Shown here piece after piece: positions 1 to 7,632 of a stretch of DNA of 23,742 nt. Source of the stretch: Thermoplasmata archaeon (GTDB taxonomy: Archaea; Thermoplasmatota; E2; UBA202; DSCA01); NCBI GenBank assembly GCA_021159125.1, contig JAGGSL010000054.1:1-23742 (forward strand), in the 5' to 3' direction. The notes under the pieces were generated by a model. It was not told the DNA's origin and did no database searches. It saw only the letters and a program-made list of their open reading frames with translations. Each line of letters starts with the position of its first letter. Position 1 is the first letter of the stretch. A program made the position numbers and the translations under genes.

Positions 1-1025
1 AAAACATGCTTCATGGATTTGTGGCCTTTGAAAGCAGCCTCAATCGCCTTCTTCCCATCATCCTCATTCTTCTTGTATATGCTCACAGCCCCGTGCAGCC
101 AGGAGCAGCCGCCAGGCGTGATGTAAACATCCTTGACATCGCATACCTTCGCAACCTCGTTGTATATTGTCGGCTCCCTGGGCATGCCCATCAGCGTTTT
201 ATGCTCAAGCCCGCCCGGCAGAAGCGCATGGAAGTAAGCATTTTTCCTTGCATATATTTTTTTGATTCTTGCCACTCGTTGCTTTCTCACGATGTCCGGC
301 GTCTCAGTCAAATCGAGGAACGGGCCCTCATCATGCATTTCTCCTGTCATCTCGGCAATCATTACAATCTCTGCTTTCGGAACCGCATGTCCATCAATTT
401 TTATGAGGGGCGTACGCTCCATTGCATTTGCTATCGCAAGCTCATTAACATCTATGCTTGCAGATATGGCAGATGAAATCATCACGGGCATGGAATTGCC
501 TATGCATATTGCAAACTCTTTCAGCCCCCGCTCAAGATATGCATTAAAATCTCTCTGGAGAATGCGCATGACAACTCTGTTGCTGTCTATTTTCATCATA
601 CGATGATACGAAGCATTCAATCCGTACTCGCTGTCGTTGGCAACCACAATTGCAGATGCGATATACGGTCCTCCATCTATTCTGTAATATTTCAGAATCG
701 GCAAGTCATCAAGATTTTTCAGCTGGACATATTCGCCATCGCTGCTTCCCTCCACTTCCGGCTCCTTCGGGTGGGCAATTGCATCTGCTATGGTTTTTAT
801 TATCCCGTCTCGCTTTATCCCCAGGGCAAGGGCGACCATCTCCCTGGTCGAGCATATGTTTGCAACAACAGGCATCCTGTGACCCTTAACATTGCTGAAA
901 AGAAGGGGCTTGCCGTCCAGTTTTTTCATAAGGGTGGCAATTTCGTATTCAGTGGAAACTTCTCTGCTTATCTCAACCATCATACCCTTTTCCCGCAAAA
1001 GAGATACAAACTCTCTGAAGTCCAT
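1..1025 (-). CDS. UbiD-family decarboxylase, probable anhydromevalonate phosphate decarboxylase (partial)
   Basis: This reading frame stays open from an ATG at 1025 to the left edge, giving 341 residues with the C-terminus missing (related enzymes are roughly 400 or more). The protein begins MDFREFVSLL and shows UbiD-family landmarks: an SYHRMM segment near 139-144, and AEIVMIAEMTGEM followed by DEGPF at about 218-236, the acidic region that in UbiD enzymes holds the catalytic glutamates near the prenylated-FMN site. In archaea a UbiD homologue decarboxylates trans-anhydromevalonate 5-phosphate to isopentenyl phosphate. The position directly downstream of mevalonate kinase supports that role over ubiquinone-type or aromatic-acid decarboxylation. 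The partner dehydratase and a UbiX flavin prenyltransferase are not in view. No Shine-Dalgarno is visible; a TATA element 24 nt upstream fits a leaderless mRNA. Family is sure, exact substrate inferred. Confidence 0.85.
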   Translation of the reverse strand, partial: MDFREFVSLLREKGMMVEISREVSTEYEIATLMKKLDGKPLLFSNVKGHRMPVVANICSTREMVALALGIKRDGIIKTIADAIAHPKEPEVEGSSDGEYVQLKNLDDLPILKYYRIDGGPYIASAIVVANDSEYGLNASYHRMMKIDSNRVVMRILQRDFNAYLERGLKEFAICIGNSMPVMISSAISASIDVNELAIANAMERTPLIKIDGHAVPKAEIVMIAEMTGEMHDEGPFLDLTETPDIVRKQRVARIKKIYARKNAYFHALLPGGLEHKTLMGMPREPTIYNEVAKVCDVKDVYITPGGCSWLHGAVSIYKKNEDDGKKAIEAAFKGHKSMKHV

Positions 1026-1042
1026 CAGGGGAATATGTGAAA

Positions 1043-1053
1043 CAAATTTAAAA
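1043..1053 (-). promoter_or_regulatory. TATA-type promoter of the UbiD-family gene
   Basis: On the minus strand the sequence CTTTTAAATTTG is centred about 24 nt upstream of the ATG at 1025, in the short gap after the mevalonate kinase stop. The spacing suggests the transcript starts at or next to the ATG, so this gene may be transcribed on its own as well as from the kinase promoter. Confidence 0.5.
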
Positions 1054-1069
1054 GTATTTGTATATCTGC

Positions 1070-1978
1070 CTAAACTCCTATTCTTGTCCGCAGCACATAA
1101 AAACCTTCTTTTTCTATTGCTTTCGCCACCTCCTCCTGCAGCTCTTTGCCCGGAGTCAGCGCAACCATGTAGCCGCCCAGTCCGCCGCCTGTCATCTTCG
1201 CTCCGTATGCTCCGTTATCTCTCGCCACTTCAACCAGAAAATCAAGCTCTTTCGATGAAACCTCTATTTCCTGCAGAAGCTCGTGATTTTTGTCCATGTA
1301 ATGCCCTAATTCTTTCAGATTTCCATTGGCTATGGCGCCTCTTGCGTCGTGAACCAGGTCTGTTGCGTCCTTAAAAATTCTGTCATATTTCTGCCTGTAT
1401 TTCTCCCGCCTCTCCCTCACGCCTTCAACCGCCTTCTTGGTGTTGGCAACTATGCCTGTATTTCCCATAACAATTTCCACCGGCTCTTTCATCTTCAACC
1501 GCTCCATCTTCCCTGACTGGAACCATACAAGCCCCCCGAAGGTGGCGGCAGTATTGTCAATTCCTGAAGGAATGCCATGATAGCCTTTCTCGCCTTCATA
1601 CGCTACGTTATTTATCTGCTCATCCGTATAATCAAGCCCGAATTCGTCTGCTATCGCCCTCGCGATGGCGGTGCAGCTGGCGGCGCTGGCGCCCACCCCG
1701 CTCGCCGCCCTCAAATCCCCGCCCAGCCATATTTCCAGGCCGCCTTCTATACCCATGGCCTTAATTATGCGGTTCAGGGAGTCAATCTGCTGCTCTTTTT
1801 TTTCCTCTTTATAGCCAGGTGTTGCATCTCTGTCGTCGTGAATTACAAGCCCTTCCGGAATGCGTTTTACCTCAGCAACTGTCTTTTTTTCTATGGCTGA
1901 AGCAATTGCAGGAATCCCGTAAACAACAAAATGTTCGTTGAACAATATTACCTTCCCGAAGCCTGAACCTTTCCCCAT
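1070..1978 (-). CDS. mvk: Mevalonate kinase (GHMP kinase family)
   Basis: A 302-residue cytosolic GHMP-fold kinase expected to phosphorylate (R)-mevalonate to mevalonate 5-phosphate with ATP. Motif 1 is KVILFNEHFVVYG near residues 9-21, motif 2 is a glycine/serine loop SGVGASAAS near 94-102, and motif 3 is KMTGGGLGGYMVAL near the C-terminus. The stretch from GNTGIVANTKKAVEGVRE through the MDKNHELL helix is typical of mevalonate kinases. Two deviations stand out: Asn where the family has Gly before EH, and Ala for the first Ser of the usual GLGSSA loop. The neighbouring UbiD-family gene supports a role in isopentenyl phosphate synthesis. The start at 1978 is backed by a TATA box about 28 nt upstream. 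Another small-molecule GHMP kinase cannot be wholly excluded because of the loop changes. Confidence 0.87.
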   Translation of the reverse strand: MGKGSGFGKVILFNEHFVVYGIPAIASAIEKKTVAEVKRIPEGLVIHDDRDATPGYKEEKKEQQIDSLNRIIKAMGIEGGLEIWLGGDLRAASGVGASAASCTAIARAIADEFGLDYTDEQINNVAYEGEKGYHGIPSGIDNTAATFGGLVWFQSGKMERLKMKEPVEIVMGNTGIVANTKKAVEGVRERREKYRQKYDRIFKDATDLVHDARGAIANGNLKELGHYMDKNHELLQEIEVSSKELDFLVEVARDNGAYGAKMTGGGLGGYMVALTPGKELQEEVAKAIEKEGFYVLRTRIGV

Positions 1979-1997
1979 GGAAACTCAAATCCCTTTT

Positions 1998-2012
1998 GGA
2001 TATATAATAATT
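1998..2012 (-). promoter_or_regulatory. TATA-type promoter of mevalonate kinase
   Basis: On the minus strand AATTATTATATATCC lies about 20-34 nt upstream of the ATG at 1978. It shares the 81-bp divergent intergenic region with the transporter promoter on the other strand. Confidence 0.55.
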
Positions 2013-2026
2013 TCTTGAGCAGCAAG

Positions 2027-2038
2027 CAAAGTTAAAAT
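2027..2038 (+). promoter_or_regulatory. Probable TATA element of the EamA transporter
   Basis: CAAAGTTAAAAT is centred about 26 nt upstream of the GTG at 2060. The spacing matches the other promoters of this window and supports the GTG as a leaderless start. Confidence 0.4.
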
Positions 2039-2059
2039 CACCATCGGCGTTACCGTCTG

Positions 2060-2941
2060 GTGAAAAAAGTAGAGATAGTCGCACTGGCAATAACCGCATC
2101 CATCATGTGGGGAGCCTCCTTCCCTGTCATAAAGATTGGACTGGAAAATGTGCCTCCCGTTCTTTTCGGAACTTTGAGGTATGTCATAGCGGTTCCTCTC
2201 TTCCTCCTCCTTTCCCTTGTCCTTTACGGCAAAAAATTGTTTTCTATTAGGGATGATATCCCTCTTTTCATTGCACTTGGGCTGGTAGGAGTGACGATGC
2301 CCACCGTACTCCAGAACTACGGAATGATGCACACCACAGCTTACATGAGCAGCATTTTGCAGTCCACGGGCCCTGTTTTCACGGTCCTGTTGGCTGCCTA
2401 CTTCCTCAAAGAAAAGCTGACATGGTACAAGACAGCAGGCATTATCATAGCATCTGCCGGAACATACCTCGCCCTGGATATACATTTTTCCAGTCTCGGT
2501 TCTTCAGTGGGGAATGCGCTCGTGCTGCTATCCGCTGTTTCGTACGCCGTGGGGGGCATAATCGCAAAAACATGTTTGAACAGAGGATATAAACCTGTGC
2601 AGATACTCATGCTCTCATCTCTATTCGGCACTGCCGTTCTTGTTGTGATAACTCCCTTTTCCGGAAACATTTCTCTTGGTTTTTCTGCGGAAACATGGGG
2701 ATTGATACTATTCCTGGCAGTGGTCTCAACTTTCCTGCCGTACACGCTATGGTATGCGGCCATGGAAAAGACGGAGTTGTCTCGTCTTTCCTTTTTCGTT
2801 TATCTCATACCTGTATTCGCAACCATATTTTCTTATTTCATGATAGGAGAAAGAATTACCTGGCTGGCGGTTTTGGCAGCAGCCATAATAATAACAGGAA
2901 TAACAATAGCCCAAACCCATAGAAATTTAAATGCAATGTAG
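2060..2941 (+). CDS. EamA/DMT-superfamily permease
   Basis: A 293-residue integral membrane protein with about ten hydrophobic segments arranged as two five-helix EamA repeats. The N-terminus carries the family signature WGASFPVIKIGL, and the second half contains a matching LPYTLWYAAMEKTELS segment followed by the last helices. Drug/metabolite transporters of this family usually export or import small metabolites such as amino acids or nucleosides; the substrate cannot be read from sequence. The start is a GTG; no ATG lies close by, and a weak TATA element sits 26 nt upstream. It is divergent from mevalonate kinase and ends 10 bp before the winged-helix gene, whose own TATA box lies inside this gene's last codons. 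Confidence 0.88.
   Translation: MKKVEIVALAITASIMWGASFPVIKIGLENVPPVLFGTLRYVIAVPLFLLLSLVLYGKKLFSIRDDIPLFIALGLVGVTMPTVLQNYGMMHTTAYMSSILQSTGPVFTVLLAAYFLKEKLTWYKTAGIIIASAGTYLALDIHFSSLGSSVGNALVLLSAVSYAVGGIIAKTCLNRGYKPVQILMLSSLFGTAVLVVITPFSGNISLGFSAETWGLILFLAVVSTFLPYTLWYAAMEKTELSRLSFFVYLIPVFATIFSYFMIGERITWLAVLAAAIIITGITIAQTHRNLNAM
2923..2932 (+). promoter_or_regulatory. TATA box of the winged-helix gene, inside the EamA 3' end
   Basis: AAATTTAAAT is centred about 24 nt upstream of the ATG at 2952 and overlaps the last codons of the permease. It implies separate, leaderless transcription of the downstream regulator. Confidence 0.5.
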
Positions 2942-2951
2942 ATAAACAATT

Positions 2952-3443
2952 ATGGCGCAGGCAAAGCTGATTAATGATATTACGGATTTGGTATGGCTCA
3001 TGAGGGCTTTTGATTCTGATACAAAAAGGGAGGTTTTTGAAGAAGTATGCAAGGACTGGCAGCGCATGGAAGACATAGAGGAAAAATATGGAAAAGAGGG
3101 AATGGATGCCTTAAAATTTTTTGAGAAAGTAAAATTGGTTGAGACCAGATGGGGAATGAATGAAGGAAAAGCAAAAAAAGAATACCATGCTTTCTATTCC
3201 TCTTTCCACATAAAAGTCATATCTTCAGTGGATATGCTTCAGGACGTATTTTCAATTGCGCTCATGGATGAAAAAACATTTGAAGATATCGAAAGTAAAA
3301 TATACGATTTTATAGGAGATGGAGAGCTTGGAAGGGAAGTGGAGAGACATTTCTCCTTTACACCTATCCAGATGAAATGCATAGTTAAAAGGTCTGCAAA
3401 ACTCGAATACAGGGGAATGAAAATAATAAAAGTGGAAAATTAA
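2952..3443 (+). CDS. ArsR-like winged-helix regulator (archaeal, uncharacterised)
   Basis: A 163-residue soluble protein. Residues about 15-68 (FDSDTKREVFEEV through KLVETRWGMNE) look like a winged-helix DNA-binding domain of the ArsR kind. A central YHAFYSSFHIKV strand segment follows. A second helix-turn-helix-like stretch near the C-terminus (GREVERHFSFTPIQMKCIV, then LEYRGMKI) completes it. I recall similar two-part architectures in methanogen and thermoplasmatal proteins labelled ArsR-family, but none with a known effector. No cysteine pair typical of metal-sensing ArsR proteins is present. It lies between a permease and a sensor kinase pair and could regulate either. The start at ATG 2952 is supported by the TATA spacing. 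Confidence 0.7.
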   Translation: MAQAKLINDITDLVWLMRAFDSDTKREVFEEVCKDWQRMEDIEEKYGKEGMDALKFFEKVKLVETRWGMNEGKAKKEYHAFYSSFHIKVISSVDMLQDVFSIALMDEKTFEDIESKIYDFIGDGELGREVERHFSFTPIQMKCIVKRSAKLEYRGMKIIKVEN

Positions 3444-3449
3444 AAAAAG

Positions 3450-3458
3450 TTATAAATA
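3450..3458 (+). promoter_or_regulatory. TATA box upstream of the histidine kinase pair
   Basis: TTATAAATA lies just after the winged-helix gene stop and about 40 nt before the ATG at 3498. Transcription would begin near 3480, leaving a leader of roughly 18 nt without a clear Shine-Dalgarno. This is the probable promoter of the two-kinase operon. Confidence 0.5.
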
Positions 3459-3497
3459 GAGTACCAAATATTATTGCAATAGATAGTTCATCTCGAA

Positions 3498-5294
3498 ATG
3501 ATGGAAATGTCAGATATAATACATGAATGTGTGGAAAATCTTCCTGCAGGGTTATTTGCCATCAAAGGAGGAGAAGTTTTAATTCTCAACGAATATATGC
3601 AGAAGCTGATCGGTTCTTCCGAAAAAAAAATTCCTGAAGAAGAATTCTGGAAATTTGTAGGCAACAGCGAAGTTAAAGAAAAAATAATGAATGGCAGGTC
3701 CACAAGATTTAAAATAGGAAAGGACAAGTGGGTGGAATACAGGGGGGAAATAAATAACAGAAATGTGTTCGGGTGCCTCGTAGAAGTTACAAGCCACGTT
3801 TTGTTCGATAAAAAAATGAGTGCTGTTGAGAGAGTATCAAGAGAAATGAAGGTTGCCGCCAATAGAGATGAACTTTATTCACTGGCAATGGACTTTACCA
3901 AAGATATTTTGGGATACAAAAATTGTGCGATTCTTGAGAGAGAAGGAAACCATCTCAAAGTGGTGAGGGAAAGAGGATATGACGAAAAAGCGCGTTTGCT
4001 GAAAATTCCTTTAGATGGAAAGGGGATAACTGTCCATGTATTCAACAAAAATGAGGCAAGATATGTACCGGATGTTCTTGAAGCAGAGGAATACATTGAG
4101 GGTGTGCCTGGCGCAAGGTGCGAATATGCAGTCCCCGTATCATTCAAGGAGGAAAAGTACGGCGTGTTTGATGTGCAAAATGATGAAATTGACTCAATTA
4201 CCTACTCAGATAGAATTCTGTTCAACACACTTGCTTCTGAAATGGCAACAGTCCTTAAAGGACTTCAGACACTTGAAAAGTTGAGAGAGTCAGAAAGCAA
4301 TTATAGAATTCTTGTTGAAACAGCCAAAGAGGGAATTATAAAGCTGGATATGGAAGAAAATATACTATTTGTTAATCAATCCCTCTCAGAACTGCTGGGA
4401 TACAAAACAGAGGAAATTATAGGAAAGAATTTGAGGGAATTTACAACAGAAGAGCAATTCAAAATATTTGAGGAGAAAACAGAGAGGCGGAAGAAAGGAT
4501 TAAAGGATTCCTATGAGGCAATATTCATACACAAAAATGGAAAAATATTGAATGTCATAATATCCGCAGCGCCGTTTTATTCGCCGGCCGGGAAATTTGA
4601 GGGAACATTTGCGATAGTAACAGATATAACCCGAATCAAAGAGGCAGAGGAAAAAGCAGAGTTTTACCATTCTCTCCTCCGTCATGACATCGGGAACAAA
4701 AATCAGATAATAATGGGGTATCTCGAACTTCTGATGGAAACCCGGCTGGATGAGGAACAGCAAGAGCTGGTAGAGATGGCATATAAGGCAATTATCTCAA
4801 GCAATGAGCTTATCAAAAAGGTAAAGGAGATGCAAATAGCTACAGAAGAACATGAATATTCTCAGATAAATCTCGACAAAGAAATAAGAAGAACAATAGA
4901 CGAATTTTCAAACGAGGCAGAAAAGAAAGGGATGAAAATACACTACCAGCCCACAGAATCGATTATAGAGGGAAATGAGGTGATAAGGGAAATATTTGCA
5001 AATATTATAGGGAATGCAATTGCCCATTCCGGCGGGAAAAACATATATGTGGATTTGAAAAACGATGAAAAATATGTGACCATATGTGTGGAGGATGACG
5101 GAAATGGCATACCTTCCCATATTAAAAACAAAATATTCGATAAAAAGGTAAAAGGAGAAGAAAGCAACGGAAGCGGACTGGGATTGTATCTCGTCAAAAC
5201 AATAGTTGATAGTTATGGTGGGGAAATTAGAATGAAGAAAGGTAAAGAAAAGGGAACAATATTTGAAATAAAACTTCCACGAGGAGGGAAATGA
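3498..5294 (+). CDS. Cytosolic sensor histidine kinase (PAS-GAF-PAS-HisKA-HATPase)
   Basis: A 598-residue soluble kinase with no membrane segment. Domain order: a PAS-like N-terminus (about 5-100), GAF (about 118-255), PAS (about 264-390, with NQSLSELLGYKTEEIIG), a dimerisation/phosphoacceptor helix with LLRHDIGNKNQ (His396), and an ATPase domain with N-box NIIGNAIAHSGG, G1 box EDDGNGIP and G2 box GSGLGLYLVKTIV. It should autophosphorylate on His396 in response to an intracellular ligand or cofactor bound by PAS or GAF; none can be named. Its stop overlaps the next kinase's start (ATGA at 5291-5294), implying translational coupling. The two catalytic halves are clearly paralogous. Starts at 3498, 3501 or 3507 are all possible. 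No response regulator is encoded nearby. Confidence 0.92.
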   Translation: MMEMSDIIHECVENLPAGLFAIKGGEVLILNEYMQKLIGSSEKKIPEEEFWKFVGNSEVKEKIMNGRSTRFKIGKDKWVEYRGEINNRNVFGCLVEVTSHVLFDKKMSAVERVSREMKVAANRDELYSLAMDFTKDILGYKNCAILEREGNHLKVVRERGYDEKARLLKIPLDGKGITVHVFNKNEARYVPDVLEAEEYIEGVPGARCEYAVPVSFKEEKYGVFDVQNDEIDSITYSDRILFNTLASEMATVLKGLQTLEKLRESESNYRILVETAKEGIIKLDMEENILFVNQSLSELLGYKTEEIIGKNLREFTTEEQFKIFEEKTERRKKGLKDSYEAIFIHKNGKILNVIISAAPFYSPAGKFEGTFAIVTDITRIKEAEEKAEFYHSLLRHDIGNKNQIIMGYLELLMETRLDEEQQELVEMAYKAIISSNELIKKVKEMQIATEEHEYSQINLDKEIRRTIDEFSNEAEKKGMKIHYQPTESIIEGNEVIREIFANIIGNAIAHSGGKNIYVDLKNDEKYVTICVEDDGNGIPSHIKNKIFDKKVKGEESNGSGLGLYLVKTIVDSYGGEIRMKKGKEKGTIFEIKLPRGGK

Positions 5295-7519
5295 ACGGGC
5301 TTGGGATTGAAGTAAAAGCAGCTGCCCTCTTTATAGCTCTGTCGGTTATACCTCTATCTGCTGCAGGCTACCTTCTTACAGAACAGAGCATGAACGAATT
5401 GAATGATAAATCGATTGAAGGATTAACCGATGTTGTGAGGGGAAAGGCAATGCTTTACAGCGAAGAACTCATCAACTTTAAAGAAGATGCTGAAGCCCTT
5501 TCCGAATACATATCCGGCACCTGGAATAGGAGCTATGGAGGTGTTGCAAATTACTCCTATATATGGATAAGCCCTAACGGCACAGGCTACGATGCATATG
5601 CAGATGAGATGAAAAATTTTAACTGCATAATGGATGGTTTCGAACTTGCGGTTGGACATACATCAAAAGTTGAGCTTGCATACTTCGGGACAGAATCCGG
5701 ACTGGTATTTTTTAATAAACCTGTAGTTCCCATAATTGAACAACTAAAGCCGTTTGACCACAGGGAAAGGCCCTGGTACGAGATAGCAAAGGAAGAAAAT
5801 GAAACCATATGGACGCCCGTATATGTCGATGCAAACACCAAAGAGTTAGTTACAACGGTTGCGGCGCCTGTTTATATCAACAATAAATTTGCCGGCGTTG
5901 TGGGACTCGACCTTCTTCTTGAAACAATACAGCAGGACATACTTGACCTGAAATTTGCAAATTCAGGATATGCAATACTTGTTGACAATAGCGGCAATAT
6001 AATTGTCCATCCCGATTACACTGCAGGAGACAAAAAATGGAATGACACATTTACGGAGGAGAACATATTGGGCATGGGCAGTGACCTTGAAAAGGCCGGT
6101 AAGGAAATGATTGCCGGCAAAGAAAATGTGAAAGAGTTGATACTTAACGGGAAAGAATACTATGTGGCTTACTCCCCCGTACATGGAATAAATGGAAGCA
6201 TCGCTTTTTTCGTTGAGAAGGAAAAAATAACAGGAGCAATAGAGCAGTTAAGAGAGAAGATGTACATCGGAATAATAATCCTTACCGGAGCTATGGCAAT
6301 ATTGGGCTTATTTTTATCAAGGTCACTCACGGAACCAATTGAAAAGCTTACAAAAGGGGCGGAGGAGGTGGCAAAAGGCAATCTTGACTACCGCATAGAA
6401 ACAAAATCAAAGGATGAGATAGGGATGCTAACAGATTCTTTCAACAAAATGGTTGAGGAATTGAAGAATTCAAGGAAAAAATTAGAAGAGTCCGAGAGGA
6501 AATATAGAGACCTCTTCGAAAATTCGAGAGATATGATATATATATCATCAAAAGACGGAAGATTTATTGATGTGAACAAGGCGGGGGAAGAATTGCTTGG
6601 ATATAGCAGAGATGAATTGCTCAAAATGAACGGGGCGGATTTATATGCAAACAGGGAGGACAGAGAAAGATTCATGAGAGAAATAGCAGAGAAAGGTTTT
6701 GTAAAGGATTATGAAGTAAAGTACAAAAGGAAAGATGGGAAAGTAATAACATGTCTGGAGACGGCAAGTGCAAAGAAGGATGAGGAAGGAAACATAATAG
6801 GTTATCAGGGGCTTGTCAGGGACATAACAAAATTGAAGGAGGCAGAAAGGAGGGTCGAACTGTATAACTCCCTTATGAGGCATGACATAACCAACAATTC
6901 CCAGCTGGCCCACGGATATCTCGAGATATTGATGGATACAGAAATGACGGATGAGCAGAAAAGGTTTGCCGACAAAGCAATGAAAACGTTAGAAAAATCC
7001 AGGGACTTACTTCAGAGAGTAAGAGCCATAAACAAGGCAAAGGAGAAGCACAAACTAAGGAAGTTTGACATTGACGACATAATAAAAAAATCCATAGAAA
7101 CTTATGAGCACCAAGCAGAAGATAGGGGAATAAAAATAGAATATGAAGGAAAAAATGTTGATGTGATTGCAGATGAGCTTGCCGAGAATGTATTTTCAAA
7201 TATTATAGGAAATGCCATCATACATTCTGGATGTGATAAAATAAATATAGCGGTTGATGAAGATGAAAATTACTGTAAGGTAACAATCAGTGATAATGGC
7301 AGAGGGATTCCCGAAGACATTAAGAAAAGCGTTTTTGAATGGGGCACCAAGAGCAAGGAAAGCGAGGGGAGCGGATTGGGTCTTTACCTTGTGAAAACAA
7401 TAGTTGAGAGTTACGGCGGAAGAATAGAACTGAAGGATGGAAAAGGAGAGGGAACAACATTTGAAATATACTTAAAGAAATGGGGAAAGAGTGAGGGAAA
7501 GCAGGAAGACGAAAATTAA
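5291..7519 (+). CDS. Membrane sensor histidine kinase with extracellular dCache domain
   Basis: A 742-residue kinase. TM1 spans about 9-29 and an extracellular double-Cache domain about 30-320. TM2 spans about 324-345 and HAMP about 344-398 (TEPIEKLTKGAEEV). PAS covers about 405-520 and the phosphoacceptor helix holds LMRHDITNNSQ (His531). The ATPase domain holds NIIGNAIIHSG, DNGRGIP and GSGLGLYLVKTIV. The Cache segment FDHRERPWY, then YVD and GLDL, puts Phe155, Arg160, Trp162, Tyr163, Tyr178, Asp180 and Asp207 at the spacing I recall for amino-acid-binding dCache receptors (Tyr121, Arg126, Trp128, Tyr129, Tyr144, Asp146, Asp173 in PctA); only the first Tyr is Phe. An amino acid ligand is therefore inferred. 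The ATG overlaps the preceding stop, so both kinases are probably made together. Confidence 0.93.
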   Translation: MNGLGIEVKAAALFIALSVIPLSAAGYLLTEQSMNELNDKSIEGLTDVVRGKAMLYSEELINFKEDAEALSEYISGTWNRSYGGVANYSYIWISPNGTGYDAYADEMKNFNCIMDGFELAVGHTSKVELAYFGTESGLVFFNKPVVPIIEQLKPFDHRERPWYEIAKEENETIWTPVYVDANTKELVTTVAAPVYINNKFAGVVGLDLLLETIQQDILDLKFANSGYAILVDNSGNIIVHPDYTAGDKKWNDTFTEENILGMGSDLEKAGKEMIAGKENVKELILNGKEYYVAYSPVHGINGSIAFFVEKEKITGAIEQLREKMYIGIIILTGAMAILGLFLSRSLTEPIEKLTKGAEEVAKGNLDYRIETKSKDEIGMLTDSFNKMVEELKNSRKKLEESERKYRDLFENSRDMIYISSKDGRFIDVNKAGEELLGYSRDELLKMNGADLYANREDRERFMREIAEKGFVKDYEVKYKRKDGKVITCLETASAKKDEEGNIIGYQGLVRDITKLKEAERRVELYNSLMRHDITNNSQLAHGYLEILMDTEMTDEQKRFADKAMKTLEKSRDLLQRVRAINKAKEKHKLRKFDIDDIIKKSIETYEHQAEDRGIKIEYEGKNVDVIADELAENVFSNIIGNAIIHSGCDKINIAVDEDENYCKVTISDNGRGIPEDIKKSVFEWGTKSKESEGSGLGLYLVKTIVESYGGRIELKDGKGEGTTFEIYLKKWGKSEGKQEDEN

Positions 7520-7593
7520 AATTCATTCTTCCCAAATTACATAAGTCAATTCTACCAGTTTGCTATTCTGGATATGGCGGCTTAACTCAACAT

Positions 7594-7632
7594 CTTTTTA
7601 CCTGTGCTTTGCTGTGCCATATCAATCTTTTT
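7594..7632 (+). terminator. Possible oligo-T terminator region after the kinase operon
   Basis: Downstream of the kinase stop at 7519 the plus strand has a T-run at about 7594-7599 and another at about 7627-7632, the latter inside the 3' end of the convergent ligase gene. Archaeal termination commonly uses T-rich stretches on the non-template strand, but there is no hairpin, so this is a weak call. Confidence 0.25.

Noticed and set aside
6..1040. Several plus-strand open frames of 79-156 codons at the left end
   Set aside because: They lie opposite a continuous minus-strand UbiD-family protein with clear motifs, and their translations show no recognisable family or normal composition. They are antisense shadows.
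3472..3481. Ten-base palindrome TATTGCAATA near the predicted transcription start of the kinase operon
   Set aside because: It is short and AT-rich, and such palindromes are expected by chance in DNA of this composition; no second copy was seen nearby.
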